Shown one piece after another: positions 9,237 to 19,322 of a DNA stretch of 64,000 bases. The DNA is taken from positions 2,542,001-2,606,000 of the forward strand of contig CM074138.1 of assembly GCA_037178625.1 (NCBI GenBank), written 5' to 3'. The notes beneath the pieces were generated by a model that had not been told where the DNA came from, searched no databases, and saw only the letters and a program-made list of their open reading frames with translations. The position numbers and the translations under genes are program-made. Every line of letters begins with the position of its first letter. Positions within the stretch are counted from its first letter, which is position 1. The DNA is from Skeletonema tropicum. Lineage: Eukaryota > Bacillariophyta > Thalassiosirophyceae > Thalassiosirales > Thalassiosiraceae.

Positions 9237-11738
9237 TCATCCCGTCTGAACACTCCTATCAGGGCTCTCGGTCAGCACCGTCGCCAAGATTCCCTCATCA
9301 TACAGCGCCTGAGCAATCTCCATCTTATCCTCAATGTCTCCATGGATCAAATCCTTCACCATAATCCAATGAGGTTCCACAGTAGTTAACAACTGCTCTA
9401 TTGCTGGAGCATCATCAATCTCAAACTCCATCGGACTCAAAGGCGTTCCGTGGTAGACACGAGAGTTATCATTGCAGTGGTACAAAACAGCTTGCGAATC
9501 TTCAATGACAAGTCGAGCAATACCAGGACGGGCGAGTCGACAGAGAGTGTTGGGCCATATCTTCTTCGCCGCGTCGTGGTAATTTGCTGCGTTGTTGGCG
9601 AATGCCTCCTTGGTCAGTGCGCGTTCTGGTTCGAGCAATGCTGGGGGGAGACGATCGGATAGGAAGCGTTTACCAATTTGATCGCACGCGTCGTCCAACA
9701 TGGACATTGCTTGTTTGCAGACTCTCATTATCCTCTTCTTGGCCTCGTCTTTGAAATGTTGCTGCTGTGCCCTAATCCGCTGTTGAGCCTTCAATTCCGT
9801 CAACGCCTCTTCATCTACCACCTGTTCACCATCTTCCCCGGACTTTATCGCTGCCGAGGCTTGCTTCAACCCCTCCGGCAAAGTTCCACCATCATCATCA
9901 TCCAACTGATGCATCGTACCCATATAATTCACAAAATTCTTCGGCAATCCCTCCCTCAAACTAGTACTCTTATCACTCGTAGCAGCACTCTCCAACGCTT
10001 CGGGCATTAACATCTCCAAAAAATCAGCCCAACACCAATTCTGCATAGCACTCACGGTAAGGTGCAACGAATGATCATCTTTCACCCCCTCCATCTTGGA
10101 AACACTCGATGGACGTGCCACCGTCTCCGCTTGATGAATCCACCCCCGAGGCAAATACAATACATCTCCCGGTCCCAACACGACATCCATCTCCTCCTCC
10201 CCATGTTCTTCCACCTCCATCTCGGTATAATCCCGTGAACTTTCCCTTGGCAACGTCTCCCTCTTATTAAATGGTGCATAAACCCTCCAACGCTTATACC
10301 CCTCCAACTGCAAAATAAACACATCCACATCATCATAATGCGGTGCAAAGCCCTGTGAATTCAATGGGGTCAAGTAGGCATTGGATCCGACCATACATCC
10401 AAATTCACTCTCGAGTATACTTAGCATGGAGTGGATGTTGTCATTGTGTTCGTGGGGGCGGAGTAGCCGGACGGTGCAGTGGGATGTGTCCACGTTGGAC
10501 CAGACATCGTTTGGGTTGGCGACTATATACTCCAATTCTTCCTCTTCATTACCATCATCATTACTATTATTCTTGGACCTACTCTTCTGTTTCTTCTTTT
10601 TTGTTTTCGGAGGAGGATCCAACGTAATACGATGCCTCACACCATTTCCCATGGAATCCGTATATCTTGTCACATTAAGATCCAACCCATATCGCAATTT
10701 ATTCTTGCGTATCATTTCATCAATGATGGTACGATTGAGGAATCCATTGAGTCGGGTGGTGTGTTGGGCTGATTCGGCTGCTGCTGTGTCAGATAAAGTT
10801 TTGGATTGTTCGTTGTTGTTGTCATCATTGTCATTTTCGTTAATGTCATCTAGCGCAGCGAGTAAGGGACGTTTGCCCCAATATTGTTGATAGAATTCAT
10901 TGACAGTTACACCTGAGGGTGATAGTAATGAGGAGAGAAGTATCCTTGCACGTAGTTCGGTGGTGATATCTCCAATGAGTAGTTTTGGATCGATGATTGC
11001 TTCTCCTTGTGCCTCTTCTTCTGGTACCGCCACCACTTCTTCGTCGTTGTCTTCGTTGTCGTTGGCACTACTTTGCTTCGAGTCATCGGCTGTAGCATCT
11101 CCTCCATCCAATAATAAGATTTGCAGTGGTGTCAATGTCGACAATAATTCCTCCAGCTCTGGCTCAATATCATTACTATTATCATCGTCGTTCATGATGT
11201 TCAAGTTATCATCATCAGGATTGTCATCTTCCTCCATGGTGGCATCCTCCATCTTTTCGTCCTCCTTGATGTGCGCTTCGTTCGATTTCTTTACTTTCTT
11301 TGACTTCTTTTTTTTCTTTTTGACCTTGTCAGACTTTTTGACCGTCACCGCTTGCTGCTCTTTTGTTAATTGCATACCACCGTCGTCATCATCGTCATCA
11401 CTGTCCAGTGGCAATTGCATCTTGTTCTCAAGCGATGGTTGTTTCAAAATAGACTTGTTCTCCACGGTGGTATTCTTTGCGACATTATGTTCATTATTTG
11501 ACACGTCCATCTCAGCTGTAGCGTTGGCGGCAGCGGCCGCAGAGGTCTTGGCACGCTTCTTGGCCCTCTTTTTCGCTGCTCGTGACATTCCTCCTCCATT
11601 GTTGTTACTACTATTGTTGGCGGTGGATGCATCAGGATCAGTCGTCTTGATGATGGCATGATCGTCAAATTTGTCTAGATTGAATAATTGATCATCATCT
11701 TTTTGGATGTTGTTGTTGTTACGGCGCTTCTTTCCCAT
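9237..11738 (-). CDS. JmjC ribosomal oxygenase, NO66-like
   Basis: Fe(II)/2-oxoglutarate-dependent oxygenase of the NO66/MINA53 (bacterial RoxA) type. Family members hydroxylate a histidine of a large-subunit ribosomal protein and act in the nucleolus; histone demethylation is also reported. The core reads NAYLTPLNSQGFAPHYDDVD, then LQLEGYKRWRVY. The metal triad is visible as H467-x-D469 and H535 (GDVLYLPRGWIHQ), 68 residues apart as in the family. The 833 residues are longer than animal NO66 because of a roughly 230-residue low-complexity N-terminus with Lys-rich runs (AKKRAKKRAK, KKKKKKSKK) fit for nuclear/nucleolar targeting, plus Asn/Asp-rich inserts. The C-terminal part fits the winged-helix region. 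No intron. The NO66 assignment over MINA53 rests on the NSQGFAPHYDD wording. Confidence 0.88.
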   Translation of the reverse strand: MGKKRRNNNNIQKDDDQLFNLDKFDDHAIIKTTDPDASTANNSSNNNGGGMSRAAKKRAKKRAKTSAAAAANATAEMDVSNNEHNVAKNTTVENKSILKQPSLENKMQLPLDSDDDDDDGGMQLTKEQQAVTVKKSDKVKKKKKKSKKVKKSNEAHIKEDEKMEDATMEEDDNPDDDNLNIMNDDDNSNDIEPELEELLSTLTPLQILLLDGGDATADDSKQSSANDNEDNDEEVVAVPEEEAQGEAIIDPKLLIGDITTELRARILLSSLLSPSGVTVNEFYQQYWGKRPLLAALDDINENDNDDNNNEQSKTLSDTAAAESAQHTTRLNGFLNRTIIDEMIRKNKLRYGLDLNVTRYTDSMGNGVRHRITLDPPPKTKKKKQKSRSKNNSNDDGNEEEELEYIVANPNDVWSNVDTSHCTVRLLRPHEHNDNIHSMLSILESEFGCMVGSNAYLTPLNSQGFAPHYDDVDVFILQLEGYKRWRVYAPFNKRETLPRESSRDYTEMEVEEHGEEEMDVVLGPGDVLYLPRGWIHQAETVARPSSVSKMEGVKDDHSLHLTVSAMQNWCWADFLEMLMPEALESAATSDKSTSLREGLPKNFVNYMGTMHQLDDDDGGTLPEGLKQASAAIKSGEDGEQVVDEEALTELKAQQRIRAQQQHFKDEAKKRIMRVCKQAMSMLDDACDQIGKRFLSDRLPPALLEPERALTKEAFANNAANYHDAAKKIWPNTLCRLARPGIARLVIEDSQAVLYHCNDNSRVYHGTPLSPMEFEIDDAPAIEQLLTTVEPHWIMVKDLIHGDIEDKMEIAQALYDEGILATVLTESPDRSVQTG

Positions 11739-11948
11739 ATTTTTGTTGTCGTTGTGGATGCTTACTGCTTGTGTGGATGGTGCTCGTAGCTCTCTAGTGT
11801 GTGAATTGGTTTTGGTGTGATGGTATATACTTCATATGTTCTTCGAAGTAGCTTCATTGCAAAGATCTGATGAGGCTTTTTTCTGGTTGATGGTGATGGG
11901 TGAGTTGGGTCGGGAACGACCGACAGACTGGTACGGAGGTTGGACATT
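11739..11948 (-). promoter_or_regulatory. Short upstream region of the JmjC gene, cut by a transposon nest
   Basis: Only about 210 bp separate the JmjC start codon from the TA duplication (11949-11950) of the nested transposons, so the upstream control region must be short or lie partly in transposon DNA. No clear TATA box is seen. Confidence 0.35.
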
Positions 11949-11953
11949 TATTA

Positions 11954-12238
11954 TGGGAGATCAGTTAGAGAAAAGTAATCTTCTTAGAATTCATTACTAT
12001 CTTACGTATGCAATCGTATGTAGGCAAAAAATTGTGTGTCAGGGTCGCACCCAAATACACCTCCAGTAGTCCGCATGGCTGGTATTGCCAGCTCACAAGA
12101 ACTCATTGTGATCAAGCTTCGTCATAGTTCGTTCATAACCAGGGGGACGTATTGCTCATCCTGGTCTGAATTAGACAGGGAGACGTCTCTATAACAAACA
12201 AGCCCAACAATGTCGCAGGGTACCGTGACGTAGGGTAG
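11954..12238 (-). repeat. Split direct repeat B2
   Basis: 285 bp, same sequence and length as 12517-12801. Outer left end of the retroelement; flanked on the left by TTATTA of the interrupted mariner end. Confidence 0.9.
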
Positions 12239-12259
12239 GCACCAGGGAGGGTGGGTGGG

Positions 12260-12518
12260 AGAAAAAGAATCGCCTGCAGCTTCGTTACAAGCCTCTTCGA
12301 CTCTGAGTTGGCAATTGCATCGATTTATAAGAGGTAGAGTTCTCGATAGTATTGAGGGGCTTCGGGTTTTCATCAAGAACCCGAACTGCTGCAATAAAAC
12401 TTTTGTATCTTTCGCGATGACGATGAGAACTCTTCCGCGGGTGTCAGATAGCAATGAGTCCCAATAAGATTGTCTTTTCTCTTCATCTCTCCCAACGCGA
12501 GGTGGCGACCACGCTCTG
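12260..12518 (-). repeat. Split direct repeat A2
   Basis: 259 bp, same as 18371-18629. It overlaps B1 by two bases (TG at 12517-12518), so A2 and B1 abut directly. Confidence 0.9.
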
Positions 12519-12801
12519 GGAGATCAGTTAGAGAAAAGTAATCTTCTTAGAATTCATTACTATCTTACGTATGCAATCGTATGTAGGCAAAAAATTGTGT
12601 GTCAGGGTCGCACCCAAATACACCTCCAGTAGTCCGCATGGCTGGTATTGCCAGCTCACAAGAACTCATTGTGATCAAGCTTCGTCATAGTTCGTTCATA
12701 ACCAGGGGGACGTATTGCTCATCCTGGTCTGAATTAGACAGGGAGACGTCTCTATAACAAACAAGCCCAACAATGTCGCAGGGTACCGTGACGTAGGGTA
12801 G
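12517..12801 (-). repeat. Split direct repeat B1
   Basis: 285 bp copy of 11954-12238, located 94 bp after the stop of the recombinase gene. Confidence 0.9.
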
Positions 12802-12895
12802 TCACCTCCACCTCTTCTTGCTTGCACAAAATACCGAAATTGTCCTGATGATAACTTGTCCATCCCCCAACTCCAAGGACTTGAAACTATCACCT

Positions 12896-14368
12896 TCAAA
12901 AGGCTTTTGATGGTTGTATCAACACAGATTTCATATTCCTAACTTCCGAATAGAGCTGCATCATAGACCTTGCAACCCTCTGCTTCCCTTTGGTTCTCTC
13001 AGTCCTCCATCTGCACTGCGCTTCAATCACTGATTGCGGAATCTTTCGAACTTGGCATTCAGTGACAAAGAACCTTCTTCCAGATCGCTGCACTCCATAC
13101 GCCTCCCACACATCCACATCCTTCTCAATCAGGGTAGAGTTTTGCTGTATCTTCTCGAGTTTCTCAAATATATTGGTTCTGTAATCACTAGCTAGAGCTC
13201 TGGACCCATCCTCTCGTTGAAAAGCCCACCCCTCAGTAATACCCTTTCTATGCAAAGCCACAACAAACCTCTGAGTCCATTCAAAGAACCGAATCCCAGA
13301 TCTCGATGTAGTTCCAGCAATTGGGATAATATGGATCCCCACCTTTCCATCCTCCAACTTGAACCTTCCGACCAAAGGCCAACACACAGCCTCATAATCT
13401 TCCGATTCCTCACATTGCATCACATCCCGCCTTAGCGCAGTTAGCTCAGTCCATACCACTTCATATCCTCTCATCCCTCCCAGACAGGAGACTAACAAGA
13501 ACATACACGCCGCCAAGTGCAGAATGGGCATCCTAAATTTCAGTTTTTCCCATTCCATCTCGTACATCCTGAGAAGCTCCAACAATTCCGCCAAGCTGTA
13601 TGCTCTATCTTGTCTAACTTCATCCCCCATCCGGGCGGCTATCCCCAGAGTGAAATACTGGTACCACCTCCCTTCCGCGGGGTTGAGCGTGGTAATGTAT
13701 CTACCACTTTTAGCCGCAGAAGATAGTACCAAGTCCTGGCCATTGTCCGCAGACGCTTCCCACAGCACTGTCATCGTAGAACGCGTTTGTCTGGCTGTCC
13801 CAAATTTCACGGTTGTTCCCTTCTTCCTCCCAGGTTCCTTGGACCTCATGAGAACCATGATGGCAGTTAACATCCCCATGTCCTTTCCCAATTCCCATGG
13901 TCCCAAGTCAGGTAGAGCGACCAATCCCAACGCGCGTGAGTACTTCAACAAAAACCCCACCTCAGTCACATGCTTGGCAATGGTTCTAGAAGACCGCGAC
14001 CAGAAGGCATCCAAATAAGCTCGGATGCATAGGGATTCAAAAGCAGCATCACTTGCATCTCCGGGAACCAAACTCTTCCCCCTGATATTTTGACTCTGAC
14101 AGCAGGGGCATTGGAACGGAGTGATTAAATGATCCCCAGCTCGGGCATACTTAAACCTCACCCCGTCTTCTACTTCAGCAAGCGTAGCCCCGTTAAAATC
14201 TTGCGGTAATCTCACCTCAAAATCATCCAAGGGATGTGCTTTGAAACACCTAGCACACCAAGCATTACGACACGCTGGGAAGGGCCCTCGGGGATGCCCA
14301 TAGTTTGCGCAGATAATTCCCGACTTGTACGTGACTCGTCTTTGACAGTTCTGACAAGCTACGGCCAA
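12896..14368 (-). CDS. Tyrosine recombinase of the retroelement
   Basis: A 490-residue phage-integrase-type recombinase that would insert the element's circular DNA. The fold's catalytic pattern can be traced: first Arg in GGMRGYE (R300), box II in GVQRSGRRFFVTE (R431/R432), then CRWRTERTKG (about 452-461) and the likely nucleophile Tyr in SMMQLYSEV (Y473). The N-terminus has paired cysteines (C5/C8, C33/C38/C41, C87/C89/C90) that look like zinc-binding knuckles. Its start overlaps the end of the preceding RNase H segment by about 104 bp in another frame, typical of compact DIRS elements. The frame is intact, so this part could still be functional. Confidence 0.8.
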   Translation of the reverse strand: MAVACQNCQRRVTYKSGIICANYGHPRGPFPACRNAWCARCFKAHPLDDFEVRLPQDFNGATLAEVEDGVRFKYARAGDHLITPFQCPCCQSQNIRGKSLVPGDASDAAFESLCIRAYLDAFWSRSSRTIAKHVTEVGFLLKYSRALGLVALPDLGPWELGKDMGMLTAIMVLMRSKEPGRKKGTTVKFGTARQTRSTMTVLWEASADNGQDLVLSSAAKSGRYITTLNPAEGRWYQYFTLGIAARMGDEVRQDRAYSLAELLELLRMYEMEWEKLKFRMPILHLAACMFLLVSCLGGMRGYEVVWTELTALRRDVMQCEESEDYEAVCWPLVGRFKLEDGKVGIHIIPIAGTTSRSGIRFFEWTQRFVVALHRKGITEGWAFQREDGSRALASDYRTNIFEKLEKIQQNSTLIEKDVDVWEAYGVQRSGRRFFVTECQVRKIPQSVIEAQCRWRTERTKGKQRVARSMMQLYSEVRNMKSVLIQPSKAF

Positions 14369-17300
14369 TCTCCACCACCTTGTCTCGGTCTTGTCGAAGC
14401 AACCAAGGGTATTGATCTCTGCTCAAAGGGAAACATAAACCAATAACAAGAGGTTCAAAACAAGCGTGAGTCCAAACATCTCCATGGTTAAGGAAAAACC
14501 AAATATCCATTTCTTTCTCAAACCTCCCCCTCCATTCCTCCTGGTACAACAATCGAGGACAGATGAACACGTGAGCTACTCGTTCCATCCGTTTTAGCCT
14601 CGATTTCGAAATCTGTTTCAATACTTCTAATCCAGCCGCTGGTGGCGGAGCCCAGATATGGACACCTGGCAGATGTCCCTCCCGGTACCAGGCCTCTGCC
14701 CTCAGCGGAGGTGAGTATTGTGACCCCAACCATCCTTTACACCAAGTCTCCAACTCCTGTCCAGGCCACTCGAACGCAGGCTTATCCAAAGGTAAATAAT
14801 CCCTCAGGTCATGCCCCAACGATACCCCTGCGTCCCTATCGCCTCTAGACCAACCATCAATTCCAGTGGCAATCATTCGGTCTCCAGAAATGTGGCATGT
14901 GCGCAGATAAACCTCATGCTCGTGGCAAGCTACTTTCAACTCCAGTACTAGCTCAAATAAATGCTTTGCTGATGACATCCCTTTTATGAACACCAACGAC
15001 CAAACTGCGTTATCCGAGAAAGCCCAGATTTCTCACCCGTCATGGATCCCAGCCTCAATCTCAGCCAATAAATGATTTACTTGGCACTGGGCCTCCCTCA
15101 GATTCGATCCGCCTCCAGCAAACTCTTCGTCCCAAAGACCCTCTCGTCCAGCCAACAATTTTCCCGGACTTAAGATAGCAGATCCTAATCCTTCCGCCGA
15201 GGCGTCTCCTATGAAGTACCGAATCTTGTTCCTATGACTGGGTCGAATAGGCAGTGTCAACGGTACTTCTGACTGAAATAATTTCATCAGCGCCCGAGTA
15301 TGAATAAGCAGTTCTGGAGTGATCTTCGTCAACACAGGGTAATCAGCTTGAGCCTCAGCAGTACCGGATTCATCAACTTCCAATTTTGCAGCTTGATCCA
15401 TTGCAGTCTGAAGTCTCCACCCATCCACATCTCTATCCGATCTGAATGCCTCCAACGCATTAAAGAACCCTTTGAGATAACATCTCGCATCTCGATACAC
15501 TTCCGTAATGTGTACCCCCAACCCAGCCAGCCGGCGAAGCTCTGTTGTTTCTATGAATTCTACCACTTCCGCTTTTGCTAGGATCCACTTCAACCCATCC
15601 CTGAATCTAGTCCACTTCTTACCAGTAGTCGATTTCAAAGGGAAAGGTGTAGCTGTATTATAAATAAAACCTCTCCAAGCTCCAGCGTTAAGAACAGGCG
15701 GTCTAAACTTCCTCTCGTCTGCCTGATTTCCGTAGTAGTTCATCCGACGCTTCAACCGTCTACCAGCCTCATGTGATCTCAAGGGTTGTTCTGGAGAATC
15801 CCGCGCCGCCACACGGATGTCATCCACATACGTGTGTTGCATCGTCGCCAATTCTCCATCCTCTCTAATCCGCATCACTCGGGGCAAAGAAGGGTCATAC
15901 AATTCTGACGTTGGGAGGTTCAATCGTACTTCTTTCCATTGAAAAGGATTTTCTCTATCCATCCTGTCCCCTTCGCATAATTCTAGAATACTAGACTGTC
16001 CCTGATAAGCATTGAAAGGACAGCATCTCCCTCCAAACGGGAGCCGTGCGAATCGCAAGAACCTTTCCTCTTCTCTTCCCCCTCCCGGTCTCGTGGTGAT
16101 CAATCTTGCCCCTAAATAAATCCTATCATTTGGATGCGTGGGATAATTATAAAACATCTGTCCCACATCAATGTCAATTTGCTTCGACTTGGTGTAAACA
16201 CCTTCATCTTGACTGTAGTCAACTTCACAGTCAACATCCTCTAAGTAGCTAGATAACGGCCGATCTAACCACTTCACAAGCATATTTTCTCCATCATCTC
16301 CTCCAGGCAGCATAAATCCCGGAGCCCATAGTACTTCATTGTGCCCATTTGCCTTGCAGTCCCATATCACGCGGATATCCGTAACAACGTCCCCTTCAGT
16401 AGTTTTTACTATCGAAAACCTCGGGATGACTAACTTCACCGGTCCCTCCTCGAGGTACCGCCGAAACCATAGCTGGAAGATTTTCTTCCTAGTCGCTATT
16501 TCTGCCTCCCTTGATTCCGAGGGTACGTTGGGGAAAAGTCCAGACGGTGGTTTTCCCGTCTTAAAGAACTCCACCCCATCCCGTGCATCAACCCTCCACT
16601 GCTCATCTTCAAACCTCCAGAAGAAAAGTCTGCTCCCCCGATGCCATTCCCAATAGCTAGCCGCTTTGACCCGCCTAACTATATCTTCCACTGCCTCCAC
16701 GTCTCTCTCATCGTGCGGGTGAGTTCTCAACCAGGTTCTGGCTTCCCTTTCGATGTTTGAAGCCCACCACTTCACCGCCACACGACGCAATACGTGCCTC
16801 GCTCGCTCTTCTTCTGGACTCTCATTAGGTAATGCCCAAAGACTGTAATCCACTGGTGCGTCGTCGGATAACTTCGCCTCCACTCGAACCTCAATCACCT
16901 TTTCTAGAGATCCCACCTTAATATCTTTGGTGAGTCCCCTTGAATTCTTGACTCCATCGTTCTCCTGTGGCTCCCTTATCACCATCCTCCTCAACACCTT
17001 CTCAAACGCCGGGAGCCCCATGGTCCGCAGTATCTTACCTGGCGGTGATTGCAGCCTCGTCTCAAATAATACTCTAGCCGCATCAACCCCAAGTCCCTTG
17101 CTTTCCAGCTTTGATTCATAATCCCATATAGTAGAAAGCTCTGCTGCTGAAACCATCCGCAACACTCGACCCTCCCTACCTCTCCTGACTGACTTAGCTC
17201 TGACCCAGAAAGATCGTTCCCCTCTCTTGAACGCTGAGATGTCCGGTCCAAGTCCATTGGCATCGTAGCATGTTTTGATTTCTCCACTATCACGATCGAT

Positions 17301-17987
17301 AATGTCTCCTTCTTTATTCGACCTAGGTGGTCGTCTTAATCCACCCAAGGTGTCATCCAAAGAAGTCTGCAAAGTTCTGCTCAATGCTGTAAGGGCATAC
17401 TCGTCCTCATCATCGCTAACCTCAGCCAGCCTACTTCCATACCAAATCCTCCAGGCACCAGTAGTTACACCCCCCACTTGTTCGTGGGTCAGCTTTATAC
17501 ATATCTTCTTGGTATTCCCTTCCTGCCGCAAAGCCCGATTCGCTTTGAGCCTTCCCCAATCTCCCGGCATGGCAGCTATGGTTATCGAAGGCTTCCACAA
17601 ATTGATCAACTCCTGAACGACCTCTGCATCTGTTTTATCCCTCACTGTCGCCAAGACTACTCCAGGGTATTTTCCATGAGGTGGCAAACTTTTAGCCTCC
17701 TCCACACTAACAAGGTTCATGTGTTGATAAACAGAGATTAGTCCATTACCCCCCAGTCCCACGACACAATCTACAGAAGCCCCCCAAGCACCAGCCATCT
17801 CTCCCCAAGCCGCCGAATGGACACCAATTACTCTCACTCTCACTGATCTTCTACCTCTTCTGGTCAGAGACACTGCTAAATTGTTCGTGCATTTTTCCCC
17901 AGTCTTTGTCTCATCACCAGGCCCCAAAAACTTCGCCCGCCGAGGCGGTTGCCACAACGGATTAACAACCCCACTGATCTGAGACAA
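14265..17987 (-). CDS. Reverse transcriptase-RNase H polyprotein of the retroelement, with an in-frame TGA
   Basis: Copies element RNA. Residues 1-200 are an uncharacterised N-terminal region (LWQPPRRAKFLGPGDE, VVQELINLWKPS). The RT follows, with GRLI-type spacing, LPFGGRCCPF and the catalytic TYVDD at 719-723. RNase H begins with YFIGDASAEG (about D924) and SNLREAQ (about 965). The frame meets a TGA at 15033-15035, then continues without shift as EIWAFSDNAVW, FIKGMSS and GDRMIATGIDGWSRG, the end of RNase H, down to 14265. So 14265-14996 is the rest of the same protein, not a separate gene. The stop lies inside RNase H; it may be inactivating, an error, or read through. The DIRS-type assignment fits the YR gene behind it. 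Confidence 0.8.
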
Positions 17988-18029
17988 GGCAAGAAGAGGT
18001 CTCTCCCTGCTGCCTCTTACCTTGTCTTG

Positions 18030-18222
18030 TCAGTTAATTTTCCCTTCAATCGCTTCTACCCTCTTGGTCAACCTCATCATCTTATCCCCCGCTCCCTTAA
18101 CTTCCTTCTTAAGTTGCTCGATATCCTTTTCCAATCTAGCCACCGTGTCCCCCTCATGCTCTAATGCTGACAGCGCAAGGATGGAAGACACTCTAGGATG
18201 GTTGATCCACTGACATGGTAGT
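18030..18222 (-). CDS. Short coiled-coil frame before the RT gene, possible gag remnant
   Basis: A minus-strand frame reads NHPRVSSILALSALEHEG, then LEKDIEQLKKEVK and MMRLTKRVEAIEGKIN, a clear heptad coiled coil, and ends just before the RT gene. No start codon was found (a stop precedes it near 18225). Position fits a Gag-like first ORF, possibly joined to the RT gene by splicing: a GTAAGA lies just after its stop and a CTCAG just before ATCAGTGGGG. Speculative. Confidence 0.3.
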
Positions 18223-18370
18223 CCTTAAGAGTATACAGATTGAATAAATTCTAGGTTGAAAGACCGATGGGGGTGTCAAGACCCTTCACAAACCGAAAAT
18301 GATGAAATTCCAGCCGCCAGCGGGGTCTCCTGTGGACAATAATCCAGCCCACCCCTTATTGCACGCACAA

Positions 18371-18629
18371 AGAAAAAGAATCGCCTGCAGCTTCGTTACA
18401 AGCCTCTTCGACTCTGAGTTGGCAATTGCATCGATTTATAAGAGGTAGAGTTCTCGATAGTATTGAGGGGCTTCGGGTTTTCATCAAGAACCCGAACTGC
18501 TGCAATAAAACTTTTGTATCTTTCGCGATGACGATGAGAACTCTTCCGCGGGTGTCAGATAGCAATGAGTCCCAATAAGATTGTCTTTTCTCTTCATCTC
18601 TCCCAACGCGAGGTGGCGACCACGCTCTG
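18371..18629 (-). repeat. Split direct repeat A1
   Basis: 259 bp copy of 12260-12518, at the 5' end of the retroelement on its coding strand. It ends at 18629, directly before CCGAACAC of the mariner TIR. Confidence 0.9.
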
Positions 18630-18719
18630 CCGAACACAAAAGCGTGCCACCCGTCCGTTGAACGAGAAAGATCGTTGGCAGATGGCGGCGCGGACTTTTT
18701 TGAATTTTTTTTTTCGACA

Positions 18720-19322
18720 ATGATCAAGCCTTCACACAAAACAAAGCATTCCTACCGTGCTATGTCTTACAACAACAGCAGCACCATGCCAACAACCACA
18801 AGCTACGAATTCGACGCGGACACTGCTTCAGCAGCTTCAGGTTTCAGCTTCAATCTTGAGGAGCTGGAGGATATCGCTAAATCCCTTGATGTTCCTACAC
18901 CCCCTACTATTGAAGTGGGCGAGAAGCCAAAATCCATCAATGATGAGTTGAGGACCCATGGCAAACAAGTATCCGTCTCTAAGACGAGGGCTACAAAGAA
19001 GAACTTCCAAAACATCATCGACAAACTCAACGATAATGTGGACACCGCCAATGCACGCAATGAAGCCTTGAAAGGACTTGCTGCTGCACAGAGTAAGTCT
19101 CTTGTCGACACTCACAACAAGATGACTTCGCATGTCAAGACTTGTACCGTGTATAGCAAGAATGTAATTAAGAGAGCTGGCAAGCTCGCAGATGACAACA
19201 AGCGTGTCCATAAGAAACTGGTTGAAATGAAAGAGTTATACGACAAGTTGAAAGAAACAAATAAGACAACTGCTGATAATCTCAAAGAAGTCAAGGCTCA
19301 TCCAAGTAGAGTTGATAGATAA
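18720..19322 (+). CDS. Coiled-coil protein carried by the mariner-like element
   Basis: A 200-residue frame starting just inside the left TIR (alternative Met at 18762). The N-terminal third is Ser/Thr-rich with an acidic patch (NLEELEDIAKSLD). Residues from about 95 to the end are Lys/Asn-rich long helices (NIIDKLNDNVDTANARNEAL, KRVHKKLVEMKELYDKLKE) that predict a coiled coil. No known domain is recognised and it does not look like a DDE transposase. It overlaps the 3' end of the transposase fragment tail to tail. It could be an accessory transposon protein or a captured host gene. Confidence 0.5.
   Translation: MIKPSHKTKHSYRAMSYNNSSTMPTTTSYEFDADTASAASGFSFNLEELEDIAKSLDVPTPPTIEVGEKPKSINDELRTHGKQVSVSKTRATKKNFQNIIDKLNDNVDTANARNEALKGLAAAQSKSLVDTHNKMTSHVKTCTVYSKNVIKRAGKLADDNKRVHKKLVEMKELYDKLKETNKTTADNLKEVKAHPSRVDR

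Larger units (their letters stand above)
11954..18629 (-). mobile_element. Tyrosine-recombinase retroelement with split direct repeats
   Basis: A DIRS-order retrotransposon of the PAT/Ngaro-like structural type. Read on its coding (minus) strand the order is A1 (18371-18629), RT-RNase H gene, tyrosine recombinase gene, B1 (12517-12801), A2 (12260-12518), B2 (11954-12238). Both A copies are 259 bp and both B copies 285 bp. This split arrangement lets a circular cDNA form and be integrated by the recombinase, with no integrase and no target duplication. Length about 6.7 kb. The recombinase frame is intact; the RT-RNase H frame has one in-frame TGA. It lies exactly 5 bp inside the end of a mariner-like element, which fixes its borders. 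Confidence 0.88.

Noticed and set aside
10900..11661. Ser-rich plus-strand frame of 253 residues
   Set aside because: Antisense of the low-complexity N-terminus of the JmjC gene; composition follows from Asn/Asp/Lys codons on the other strand.
14265..14996. Separate gene between RT and recombinase
   Set aside because: Same frame as the RT gene after a single TGA; it contains the end of RNase H.
11954..18629. Direct repeats interpreted as LTRs of a copia/gypsy element
   Set aside because: The repeats are split A/B units in A1-ORFs-B1-A2-B2 order, there is no DDE integrase, and a tyrosine recombinase is present.
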